A DNA stretch of 64,000 bases from Butyricicoccus pullicaecorum DSM 23266. GTDB lineage: Bacteria > Bacillota > Clostridia > Oscillospirales > Butyricicoccaceae. Under the pieces are notes generated by a model. It was not told the origin of the DNA. It saw only the letters and a list, made by a program, of their open reading frames with translations, and did not search any database. Of the stretch, positions 16,566 to 25,486 are shown one piece after another. The position numbers and the translations under genes were made by a program. Each line of letters starts with the position of its first letter. Position 1 is the first letter of the stretch. Location: contig NZ_FUXW01000001.1 of the NCBI RefSeq assembly GCF_900167005.1, positions 744,001-808,000 on the forward strand. Reading direction: 5' to 3'.

Positions 16566-19500
16566 TTATCGTACCTCCTCGTGTTGTTTCGGTTTCTTTT
16601 CAGGGCTGCGGGGCGGCACCGGGCGCTTCAAGCTGTCCAGCACCGAAGGCCGCGTGCTTTTGGCAACTACGGTTTCCGGCGTAGATTGTCCTTTGCCGTC
16701 AATGTTCAGCAGCGTGTCCAGTTCCACCAGACGGGCGGACTTGACCCGCAGATCGTCCTCAAAGGGGAAAGGCTTTCCTACTTCCTCCTTGGCTGCGGCC
16801 TGCTGCTGGTAAAGGTTCTCCAGCTGGTTTTTGACCGCTTCCAGACGCTGGGGCATTTGCGCCAGTGCATTGTCGATACGGGTTAGGTTGCCGCGTGGGT
16901 CTGTACCCAGGGTTGCCCGATGGGTCATTTGCCCTTTCAGCAGGAGCGTATATTCCTGTTTCCACGCTTGAAATTCCACCGACATAGTGAATCCCCGGTA
17001 ACTGCCGATCTGCACCGGATCGGAGGTTTTGACCTCCTTACAGGCATCCAGCAGGGCTGCACCGGCATTTTCTTTGTCGGTCAGCACATCGCCCCGGATC
17101 TCCATACCGGCAAAGCTGTCCTCTGGGTGTGGGTGGGCAGCCAGTGTTTCCAAATCGGCTTCAAAGCCCTGGATATACCCCTTGTTGGTTTCAATTTCCT
17201 GCGGGAAGTATTTGAGCAGCTGGTCCTCCAGACGGTACTGCTTGCTCTGGTGGTCGGCTTTCATCAGCTTCAGCTTGGCAACCTCCACATCCAAATCCAT
17301 GCGCTCCTTGATACGGGGGTCTCCGGCACACAGGGCCTTAATCTCGGCAAAGGAAAGCGCCGTTTCGTCCACATCATCGCAGGAACGAACCGGGCTTTTG
17401 CTGGTCATAATCTGGCTGATGAATTTCTGTTTGTTCTCCACCGTCTGCCAGAGATAAGCGTCAAAAGTTCCCTCCGTGACATAGCGGTACACATGGACCA
17501 AGGGGTTTTTGTTGCCCTGTCGCTCAATGCGTCCTTTTCGCTGGGCAAGGTCTCCGGGCCGCCACGGGCAGTCCAAATCATGGAGCGCCACAAGGCGGTC
17601 CTGCACATTGGTTCCAGCGCCCATTTTGGCAGTGCTTCCTAATAGGACACGCACCTGCCCGGTGCGGACCTTGGAGAACAGTTCCTTTTTCCGTACCTCT
17701 GTATTGGCTTCGTGGATAAAGGCGATCTGCTCGGCAGGCATCCCCTGGGCGATGAGCTTCTGGCGGATGTCCTCATAGATGGTAAAAGCAGGCTCCGGCT
17801 CATCCAGTGGGATTGCTTCTTCCAACCCGTGAAGCAGCGGATTGTCCAGCTGTTTGGCTGCCTTTTTGGATGGGGCTGCCTGGGGCGTGGAAATGTCGCA
17901 GAACACCAGCTGGGTCAATTTATCCGCGTCCCCATCCTGCCAGATCTTCATGATGTTGTCCACGCACTGATTGACCTTGGTTCCCGGTTCATCGGGGAGC
18001 AGTTGGTTGATGATACGCTGGTCCAGTCCCAGCTTGCGACCATCCGAGGTGATTTTGAGCATATTATCTACCGACGGGTCCACACTGCCTCTGTGTACTT
18101 CGGAAGCGCGCTCGGAGAGTGCTTTCACCATCTCTTTCTGGTGTTCGGTAGGCTGGGCCACAATGTTGTGATATTCTACCTCCGGGGTGGGCAGGTTCAG
18201 CTGGTCGGCGGTTTTGATGTCCGCCACCTCTTTGAACAGGTTCATCAGCTCCGGCAGGTTAAAGAACTTGGAAAACCGTGTCCTTGCCCGGTAGCCTGTT
18301 CCTTCCGGAGCCAGTTCTAGCGCCGTGACGGTTTCTCCGAAACGGCTGGCCCAGCAATCGAAATGGGTCATGTTCAGTTCTTGCAGGCGGTCATACTGGA
18401 GATACCGCTGCATGGTGTAAAGCTCAGTCATGGAGTTGCTGACCGGAGTGCCGGTGGCAAAGATAACCCCTCGGTTGCCGGTGATCTCGTCCATATAGCG
18501 ACACTTCGCAAACATATCGCTGGACTTTTGGGCATCGCTGGTGGAGAGACCTGCCACATTCCGCATTTTGGTGTATAAAAACAAGTTTTTGTAGTTGTGT
18601 GCCTCATCCACGAACAGCCGATCAACGCCCAGCTGCTCGAATGTCACCACATCGTCCTTGCGGCTCTCGGCCTGCAATTTCTCCAGCCGGGCTTCCAGGG
18701 ACTTCTTGGTGCGTTCCAACTGCTTGACCGTGAAACGCTCACCGCCGCTGTACTTCACCTCGGCAATGCCCTCGGTGATCTCGTCGATCTGCTCCTGAAG
18801 GAGCCGTTCCTGACGCTCTCGGCTGATGGGGATTTTCTCGAACTGGGAATGGCCCATGATGATAGCGTCATAGTCACCGGTGGCAATCCGGGCACAGAAC
18901 TTCTTGCGGTTGTGGGTCTCAAAGTCCTTTTTGGTGGTGACAAGGATATTGGCGGAGGGATAGAGCCGCAGAAACTCCGAAGCCCACTGCTCGGTCAGGT
19001 GATTCGGCACAACAAAGAGGGATTTCTGGCACAGCCCCAGACGCTTACTCTCCATAGCGGCAGCCACCATTTCAAATGTTTTGCCCGCGCCTACCTCGTG
19101 TGCCAGCAGCGTATTGCCGCCGTACATCACATGGGCGATAGCGTTCAGCTGATGTTCCCGCAGGGTAATGGACGGGTTCATGCCGCCAAAAACAATATGG
19201 CTGCCGTCATACTCACGGGGGCGGGTGGAGTTCATTTCCTCGTTGTACTGGCGTACCAGAGCTTGACGGCGTTCCGGGTCTTTCCAAATCCAGTCTTTGA
19301 AAGCGTCCCGGATGGTCTGCTGTTTTTGGGCTGCCAGGGTGGTCTCCTTGGCGTTCAGCACCCGGCGCTCTTTGCCGTCCGCGTCCTCCACAGTGTCATA
19401 GATACGGACATCCCGCAGGTTTAAGGAATCCTCCAAAATCTTGTAGGCATTGGCGCGGCTGGTTCCGTAGGTGGTATAGGCTGCCACATTGTTCTGGCTT

Positions 19501-22500
19501 ACAGAGCTTTTGCCGGTAATCTGCCACTCTGCTGTAAACGGGGTGTAGTTGACCTGGATATTCCGCTGCATATAAAACGGGGTATCAAAGGTCTCGTACA
19601 TAAACTGCTGGATGTACTCTTTGTCGATCCAGGTTGCGCCCAGACGCACCTCAATTTCCGAAGCGTCCAGGTCTTTGGGCTGGGCAGCGGTAAGGGCTTC
19701 CACATTGGCGGCAAAGGACGGGTCCTGCTGTGCTGCCCGCTGTGCCTGACGCAGCTTACGGCGTACATTGCCGGACAGGTATTCGTCGGCAGTCACATAA
19801 TGTGGTGTGCCGTCTTTCTCCAACTGTCCCGGCACACGGAAGATCACGCCTTGCAGCTCGGCGGCCAGTTCGTCGCTGGTCTTGCCAGTCAGCTCCGACA
19901 TATACGCCATATCCACACAGGCTTTCTCCGCGATGGAGACGGCAAGGGCTTCACTGGCGGTATCCACGGTTTCCACCGCCTTGTGTGGCTTGATGGTACA
20001 CTTGGTGAACATATCCGCCTTGCGCTCCAGCTTTCCGTCCTCGTCAATGACTTCCAGCGCGCAGAGCAGATAGTAGCTGGAATCATCGGCAAAGGCCAGT
20101 CGGTTCGCCCGGTCATTGATAAGACCATATTTTGCGGAAAAGCTGTCATAGAGCCGGTTCAGTTCAGCCTGTTTATCCCGGATGGCGCTGTCCGGTGTGG
20201 CAGCGTCCATTTGCAGGTCAATGAGCTGCTGGACACATTCCCGCAGACCCACCAGCCCTTTCACACGGACTTCGGCGGTGGCATTCAGGTCAGGCCGTAC
20301 CATGCGGCTGTTTTCACGGAAATATACAGCGCCGTCCACCACGGTGTAGGAGTAGTTTTTCACATTGGGGTCGGCGGGGATAGAGGTGTCGATGGCTTCG
20401 CCCTCGCCCAGCTCTGGCAGCTCGGCCTCCTGGTAAGTGCCGTGAATGTACTTCACGGCATCATGCAGCTGATCGGCAAGCTCCAGCCCCTCGATGGGAT
20501 TCACGGTGTAGTCCATGCCATGAGCGGTGCTTTCCGGTTCCTGTCGGCCCAGCACCATTTCCGGGTGGTCCAGGAAGTAGCGGTTAATGGCAAATCCATC
20601 CTGCGTCTGTCCGGTCTGCGTCCATTCCGGTACGATGTCCAGTGGATGGTCACGCTTTTGCAGGAAAATGATGTCTGAAACCACCTCGGCACCAGCGTTT
20701 TTCTTGAAAGCGTCATTGGGCAGACGGATGGCTCCCAGCAGCTCGGCGCGCTGGGCAAGATACCGGCGCACAGTGGAATCCTTGGCATCCATCGTGTAGC
20801 GGCTGGTGACAAAGGCCACCACGCCGCCCGGACGCACCTGGTCCAGCGCCTTGGCAAAAAAGTAGTTGTGGATGTTAAAATTCAGCTTATCATAGGCTTT
20901 GTCCCGAACCTGATACTGACCAAACGGAACATTACCCACCGCCAGATCGTAGAAATCCCGCCTGTCGGTGGTTTCAAACCCGGCCACGGTGATGTCGGCC
21001 TTGGGATAGAGCTGTTTTGCAATACGCCCGCTGATGGAATCCAGCTCCACGCCGTACAGACGGCTGTTTCGCATTTTCTCCGGCAGCATACCGAAGAAAT
21101 TGCCCACACCGCAGGACGGCTCCAGAATGTTGCCGGTCTCAAATCCCATGCGTCCTACGGCTTCATAAATTGCTTTGATGACCGTAGGGCTGGTGTAATG
21201 GGCATTGAGAGTGGAACCTCTGGCGGCAGCGTATTCCGACCGGGTCAGCAGCTCCTTCAGCTGAGCATATTCCGCAGCCCATGCGGGTTTCTCCGGGTCA
21301 AAGGCATCGGCAAGACCGCCCCAGCCTACATACCGGGATAGGATTTTCTGCTGTTCCGGTGTTGCCTGCCCGGTGGTTTCCTCCAAATATTTCAGCAGCT
21401 TGATTGCCGTGATGTTGGCCTGAAACTTGGCTTTCGGACCGCCTTCGCCCAGGTGATCGTCGGTAATAAGGAAATTCTCAGTGGTGCGGCGCAGGTTGGC
21501 CTTGTATTCCTCATAAGAGGCTTCCTCGGCAGCTTTGACATTGGGGAAGGTCTGCCACTCGCCGTTTACCTGAATGGAAACGGGGTGTTCGTCCAGCACT
21601 TCATCCAGAGTTTTTTCTGGCTCTGTGGTAGGCGTGGGCGGCTCTGGTTCCTGCTCCAAATGCTGACGGATTACTGAAATCGGTTCCACCCGGAAGATGG
21701 GGAATCCCACCGCATTTGCAAAGGTCACATCTTGAAGTTCCACCCGGCCAACATCCGGCTCCAGCTTGCTGACCCGGAAAGTGCGCCCATCCAATGCAAA
21801 GGTGGTCTCGCCGGGAATTAGGTTGTGACGGGCATACTCAGCATCGGAAAGCGGTTGGTTCGACTGCTCCTGTTCTTCAGCGGCAATCTGCTCCACATCC
21901 GCCATCACGCGCTGAATGAATGGGTCATTGTCCAGCTTTTCTTCGTCCACCAGCTCGCCATTCACAATGCCGCGCTCGGCCAGCGCCTCCCGGATGGCGA
22001 TGGGGTCGATGTTGTCAAACCGGTCCTGTTCCGCTTCGGTGTAGAACCGATCCTCCTTGATGAGCTGGGCAATCCTGCGCTGCACCTTGGGCCAGGGCAG
22101 CTCAATTCCCTCCGGACTTCCGGCGCGGATCACAAACAGGCTCTTGCTGTCACTGCCGCTGTATTCCTGAGCCAGCCATGCGGCGGTATCTTTTTCCCGT
22201 CCATGCTTTTCCATGTAGCGGACAACAGCGTGTTTGCTCTGAATATCACCATTCCATGCACGGATGGCATCATCAATATCATCCTGTGAGAGAGGACGCA
22301 GCATTTCATGGAGCCGTGGATAGGTCTCGTCAATAATTTCCCGGTGCAGGCGCTGACGGAACACCAGCACATCGGAATAGAGCCGAATCAGCTCCAAATC
22401 ACTGGAGCCAAGGATGGCACGACGAATCGCGGCATTGCCCTCAATCACAGCATTTTCGCGGTCGCTGTGACCGCAGGCGTTGCGGTATGGTACATCCTCC

Positions 22501-25193
22501 ATAACGGCGGCAAGTACAATGGGCTTGTATTTCTCATGCAACTCCCGGATCGTAGGGGCTGCTGCTTCGGTCTCCTGGAACACTCTGATTCCGTCTGCGC
22601 CAAACTCCGCTTCCTGAGCGTCGATGGCCTGTTCCGCCTCATGGTCGATGGAGGGCATGGAATATTCCTGACGCTCCCTACCGCCCTCCGGGACAGCGGA
22701 AATGGTCACATCATGCCGATCCCGCAGCTGTTCCACAACCTGTTCCAGCCGGTTTGCCGGAAAGCCGCACATTTCCACACGGCCACCGCCGGGGATAGCG
22801 CGGGTTGTAAGGTTGAATCCCAGCTCCGCAGCGGCGGTTTTGGCATCCTCGCCGTACAGCTCAAAGAAATCGCCCATTTGATACAAAACCATATCATCCG
22901 GGTGACGCTCCTTGACCCCGTTGTATTCCCATATCTCCGGGGGCGGCTGCTGGGCTTGCAGGGCATCTTCTTCCGCCAGGGCCTTTTCTTCCTGGATTTT
23001 GTCGTACTCCGCCTGTTCCTGTTCGGTGAGATAGCGGCCCTTTTGAATCAGATCGGTAATCCGCTTGGCGACTTTCTCCCATGTGAAATGCACATCCGGG
23101 CAGCCATCCTTTTTGTAGTGCAGACCTTTTCCATCGTGATCTTCCCAGCTGCCCCCAGCGCCGGACAGGGCGTGAGAGTGGCCGCCAGTGCCGTACTCAT
23201 TCTTGAGAAAATCCACCTTTTCTTTGTCCGTATGGGGGTTCTGGAAAAAGGTGAAAATCCGGCCTTTACCACTTTCAAATCCGCTGCCTCTGGTCATGGC
23301 TGCGTCGATCTCGTCCTCTGTGATGAACTGCTTGACCGCAGGTACTTCCATCAGCTGAGAGGTAAAGGCAGTGCGGGGCAGGGACAGGTCTTTCAGGTTT
23401 TCCCAAATCTCTCTCGGTTTGTGGTAGTGGAAGCGCAGCAACTCCCGGTCCTGCTGGTAGGCCGTCCAGAAGGCGGCGTATTCTTCCGCAAGGGTCTGGC
23501 GAAACTCCGGGCGGTTCAGCTGTTCGGCAAGCCATGCGGATTCCTCCGGGAAACCACGACCCGGATTACCTGCGAGGCTGGGCAGATACCCGGCTTCTCT
23601 GGCTTCCTCGCTGAAATCGTGGTACAGATTCCAGAACTTTTCCGCAAGGAGGGAGCGTTCATAGCCTGCCGCCTCGGTCAGCTCCACCTTGGCGGCAAAC
23701 TGGCCATCCTGCAAAAGCTGGCCGATACGCTCGGCGGCGCTCTCCCAGGAAATGACCTGGGCGGACTTGTCGTAACGGGCTGTTTTGCCGTGGGAAAGAT
23801 GGATGCCGTCCTCGGCATACCATGCGGTGACGCTGCCGATCCCGTTGCCGCCGTGATACAGATTTTTCAGAATGTCTGCGATTTCGGCGGTGGTTTTCTG
23901 CTTTTCAAAGGCTGCAACCACACGCTCCCTCTGGCGGTCCGTGTTGCCGCCCAGCCGCAGCACATGGTCAATATCCGCCTGGGCAAAAGAAAAAGCAGAG
24001 GATGTTTTCACATTCTCTGCTTCGTCTATGATTCGGATTTGTTCGTTTTCGGAGAGGAAGAAACTCAGCTGTGAATAAGCTCCGCCATCAGAATCTCCTC
24101 GGCCTGTGCCTTGCAGGTGTTCATCAGGCCCACCCACTTCATGGGGTCGCTGGCTTTCAGCTGCTCCGTCGCGCCCGCGTCTTTCGCCAGCTGGGGCATC
24201 ATCTGCTCCAGACGGCTCTGTGCGGTCTCGTCGATCTCGATGAGGTGCGGGTACAGCTTCTCGCTCATCAGCAGCTGGTTGTAGAGGATGGGACGGTGTT
24301 CCTTCAGGTATGCTTTCCGCATCCTGCCGTACTTGCCCAGGGGCTTCGTCGGCTGTTCGCTCAGCTTCAGGTCGGGAATCAGGTAATCGCCGTTCTGGAT
24401 GTAGTTCATGGGATTCTTCATGGTGATTGCTCCTTTCCGCGAGTTGTTCGCGCTCATAATTTCGGATGGTAACGCCGATCTGCCGCAGCACCTGTTGATT
24501 GATCTGGCTGACCGCCGTTCCCAGCGCACCGATGGTGGCCGGGGTGTTGAAGTCGAAAATCGCCATAAAGTCCTCGTGGGTAAAATAGCGTTCCGGCTTC
24601 AATCCGCAGCGGGACATCAGGGCGTAGGAAATGCTGACGGTAGCGGCTGCCTTAAACTGTACTTCGATGTTAAATTCATCATATTCCTCTAAAAAGGAAT
24701 CGTCAACGATATAGAGCAAGTCCTGACGATGCTCGTTCCAGTATTCGCCCGCCAGCTTGTGAGCCACTGCCTCCAGCTGCTGGGCAAGATTATCGCCGCT
24801 GACCTCGTAGTTACGCTCCAGCATGGCAGACACAGGCTCCTGATACGCTTCCTTCATCTTCCACAGCCAGGGAGTGCGGGAATGTTCGCGGGTCCCGGTG
24901 TCAGAAACGTCAAACACATAGCGCAGCCGGGGCCTGTCACCGGAATCGTCCACCAGGGCGATACCCTTGGAGCCACGGCGCACATAGCGGCCCATTTTTT
25001 CATTCCATAAATCATACTCCGCACAGGCGGTAGCGTCGGGGCGTTGGGCATAGATCAGCAGCTGTTCATGGAATGGATACTTGTAAAGGCGGGCAGCGGT
25101 GGTCAGAAACCCCGCCCACTCCTGCCAGCTGCCGGTGAGCTGGGTTGCCACATGGTCGGCCATCTGCCGGTAAAATTCTGTTTTGGATGGCAT
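16566..25193 (-). CDS. Giant polyvalent protein: MutS-I-like, N6-adenine methylase and SNF2 helicase domains
   Basis: 2875 residues. An N-terminal LPD-type domain (1-250) is followed by a low-complexity charged linker (about 258-376, overlapping tnpV in another frame) and repeated alpha/beta modules. A MutS domain I-like segment lies near 750-840 (HPDDMVLYQMGDFFELYGED...VEMCGFPANRL). The methylase has motif I LEPSCGVGNFFG near 1354 and motif IV NVPFG near 1421. The SNF2 helicase has Walker A AHEVGAGKT near 2029, DEAH near 2193, ATGTPVSNS, and motif VI QRKGRIERQGN near 2551. Start supported by AGGGAGGA. Such proteins are thought to protect incoming ICE DNA by modification and remodelling (established for the family as a hypothesis). 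Confidence 0.93.
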   Translation of the reverse strand: MPSKTEFYRQMADHVATQLTGSWQEWAGFLTTAARLYKYPFHEQLLIYAQRPDATACAEYDLWNEKMGRYVRRGSKGIALVDDSGDRPRLRYVFDVSDTGTREHSRTPWLWKMKEAYQEPVSAMLERNYEVSGDNLAQQLEAVAHKLAGEYWNEHRQDLLYIVDDSFLEEYDEFNIEVQFKAAATVSISYALMSRCGLKPERYFTHEDFMAIFDFNTPATIGALGTAVSQINQQVLRQIGVTIRNYEREQLAERSNHHEESHELHPERRLPDSRPEAERTADEAPGQVRQDAESIPEGTPSHPLQPAADEREAVPAPHRDRRDRTEPSGADDAPAGERRGRDGAAESQRPHEVGGPDEHLQGTGRGDSDGGAYSQLSFFLSENEQIRIIDEAENVKTSSAFSFAQADIDHVLRLGGNTDRQRERVVAAFEKQKTTAEIADILKNLYHGGNGIGSVTAWYAEDGIHLSHGKTARYDKSAQVISWESAAERIGQLLQDGQFAAKVELTEAAGYERSLLAEKFWNLYHDFSEEAREAGYLPSLAGNPGRGFPEESAWLAEQLNRPEFRQTLAEEYAAFWTAYQQDRELLRFHYHKPREIWENLKDLSLPRTAFTSQLMEVPAVKQFITEDEIDAAMTRGSGFESGKGRIFTFFQNPHTDKEKVDFLKNEYGTGGHSHALSGAGGSWEDHDGKGLHYKKDGCPDVHFTWEKVAKRITDLIQKGRYLTEQEQAEYDKIQEEKALAEEDALQAQQPPPEIWEYNGVKERHPDDMVLYQMGDFFELYGEDAKTAAAELGFNLTTRAIPGGGRVEMCGFPANRLEQVVEQLRDRHDVTISAVPEGGRERQEYSMPSIDHEAEQAIDAQEAEFGADGIRVFQETEAAAPTIRELHEKYKPIVLAAVMEDVPYRNACGHSDRENAVIEGNAAIRRAILGSSDLELIRLYSDVLVFRQRLHREIIDETYPRLHEMLRPLSQDDIDDAIRAWNGDIQSKHAVVRYMEKHGREKDTAAWLAQEYSGSDSKSLFVIRAGSPEGIELPWPKVQRRIAQLIKEDRFYTEAEQDRFDNIDPIAIREALAERGIVNGELVDEEKLDNDPFIQRVMADVEQIAAEEQEQSNQPLSDAEYARHNLIPGETTFALDGRTFRVSKLEPDVGRVELQDVTFANAVGFPIFRVEPISVIRQHLEQEPEPPTPTTEPEKTLDEVLDEHPVSIQVNGEWQTFPNVKAAEEASYEEYKANLRRTTENFLITDDHLGEGGPKAKFQANITAIKLLKYLEETTGQATPEQQKILSRYVGWGGLADAFDPEKPAWAAEYAQLKELLTRSEYAAARGSTLNAHYTSPTVIKAIYEAVGRMGFETGNILEPSCGVGNFFGMLPEKMRNSRLYGVELDSISGRIAKQLYPKADITVAGFETTDRRDFYDLAVGNVPFGQYQVRDKAYDKLNFNIHNYFFAKALDQVRPGGVVAFVTSRYTMDAKDSTVRRYLAQRAELLGAIRLPNDAFKKNAGAEVVSDIIFLQKRDHPLDIVPEWTQTGQTQDGFAINRYFLDHPEMVLGRQEPESTAHGMDYTVNPIEGLELADQLHDAVKYIHGTYQEAELPELGEGEAIDTSIPADPNVKNYSYTVVDGAVYFRENSRMVRPDLNATAEVRVKGLVGLRECVQQLIDLQMDAATPDSAIRDKQAELNRLYDSFSAKYGLINDRANRLAFADDSSYYLLCALEVIDEDGKLERKADMFTKCTIKPHKAVETVDTASEALAVSIAEKACVDMAYMSELTGKTSDELAAELQGVIFRVPGQLEKDGTPHYVTADEYLSGNVRRKLRQAQRAAQQDPSFAANVEALTAAQPKDLDASEIEVRLGATWIDKEYIQQFMYETFDTPFYMQRNIQVNYTPFTAEWQITGKSSVSQNNVAAYTTYGTSRANAYKILEDSLNLRDVRIYDTVEDADGKERRVLNAKETTLAAQKQQTIRDAFKDWIWKDPERRQALVRQYNEEMNSTRPREYDGSHIVFGGMNPSITLREHQLNAIAHVMYGGNTLLAHEVGAGKTFEMVAAAMESKRLGLCQKSLFVVPNHLTEQWASEFLRLYPSANILVTTKKDFETHNRKKFCARIATGDYDAIIMGHSQFEKIPISRERQERLLQEQIDEITEGIAEVKYSGGERFTVKQLERTKKSLEARLEKLQAESRKDDVVTFEQLGVDRLFVDEAHNYKNLFLYTKMRNVAGLSTSDAQKSSDMFAKCRYMDEITGNRGVIFATGTPVSNSMTELYTMQRYLQYDRLQELNMTHFDCWASRFGETVTALELAPEGTGYRARTRFSKFFNLPELMNLFKEVADIKTADQLNLPTPEVEYHNIVAQPTEHQKEMVKALSERASEVHRGSVDPSVDNMLKITSDGRKLGLDQRIINQLLPDEPGTKVNQCVDNIMKIWQDGDADKLTQLVFCDISTPQAAPSKKAAKQLDNPLLHGLEEAIPLDEPEPAFTIYEDIRQKLIAQGMPAEQIAFIHEANTEVRKKELFSKVRTGQVRVLLGSTAKMGAGTNVQDRLVALHDLDCPWRPGDLAQRKGRIERQGNKNPLVHVYRYVTEGTFDAYLWQTVENKQKFISQIMTSKSPVRSCDDVDETALSFAEIKALCAGDPRIKERMDLDVEVAKLKLMKADHQSKQYRLEDQLLKYFPQEIETNKGYIQGFEADLETLAAHPHPEDSFAGMEIRGDVLTDKENAGAALLDACKEVKTSDPVQIGSYRGFTMSVEFQAWKQEYTLLLKGQMTHRATLGTDPRGNLTRIDNALAQMPQRLEAVKNQLENLYQQQAAAKEEVGKPFPFEDDLRVKSARLVELDTLLNIDGKGQSTPETVVAKSTRPSVLDSLKRPVPPRSPEKKPKQHEEVR
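24065..24421 (-). CDS. tnpV: TnpV family protein nested in the giant helicase gene (+1 frame)
   Basis: 118-residue protein read from the same strand as the giant gene but shifted one base, wholly inside its codons 258-376. The start is preceded by CGGAAAGGAG seven bases upstream. Its sequence aligns along its whole length with the free-standing TnpV at 46628-46972 (shared QNGDYLIP, YGR.RKAYL..HRPIL, GVTEQLKA-like, CKAQAEE..AEL). It is therefore a genuine TnpV, while the overlapping helicase segment is a low-complexity charged linker. TnpV is a small transposon-encoded protein of unknown role. Dual coding over about 357 bases is unusual. Confidence 0.85.
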   Translation of the reverse strand: MKNPMNYIQNGDYLIPDLKLSEQPTKPLGKYGRMRKAYLKEHRPILYNQLLMSEKLYPHLIEIDETAQSRLEQMMPQLAKDAGATEQLKASDPMKWVGLMNTCKAQAEEILMAELIHS

Positions 25194-25269
25194 GGTTGTT
25201 GTCCTCCCTTCGTGTTAAATGGAAATGGGGCGGCATTTTGCGCCGCCCCGTTGGGTGTTTATGAAATGC

Positions 25270-25485
25270 TTATTCATCAAAATCCGGGTACAGTTCCAGC
25301 TGGGCAAACTCGGCATCGCTCATAGCCTGGAGCTTCATCAGGGCGCTGTCCGTCAATTCTCGCAGTTCCGTTTCCTCCGGCGAAAGTTCGCCGCGCATCT
25401 CGGTCAGAGCCTCCATCAGTCCGGTGCGGCTGTCGGTGTTGTAAATGCACATCAGGTTCATTTCTTCAAAAGTAAAGTTTCCCAT
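25270..25485 (-). CDS. Transposon-transfer assisting protein (TTRAP-like)
   Basis: 71 acidic residues (MGNFTFEEMNLMCIYNTDSR, then RGELSPEETELRELTDSALMKL), matching the small TTRAP family found beside the large helicase in Tn1549-like elements. Biochemical role unknown. It starts one base after the upstream gene ends and leads into the giant gene. Confidence 0.82.
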   Translation of the reverse strand: MGNFTFEEMNLMCIYNTDSRTGLMEALTEMRGELSPEETELRELTDSALMKLQAMSDAEFAQLELYPDFDE

Positions 25486-25486
25486 A

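Noticed and set aside
22308-24074. 588-codon plus-strand ORF opposite the giant helicase gene
   Set aside because: No ribosome site, and the opposite strand encodes clear methylase/helicase and TnpV proteins. Long antisense ORFs are expected in GC-rich coding DNA.
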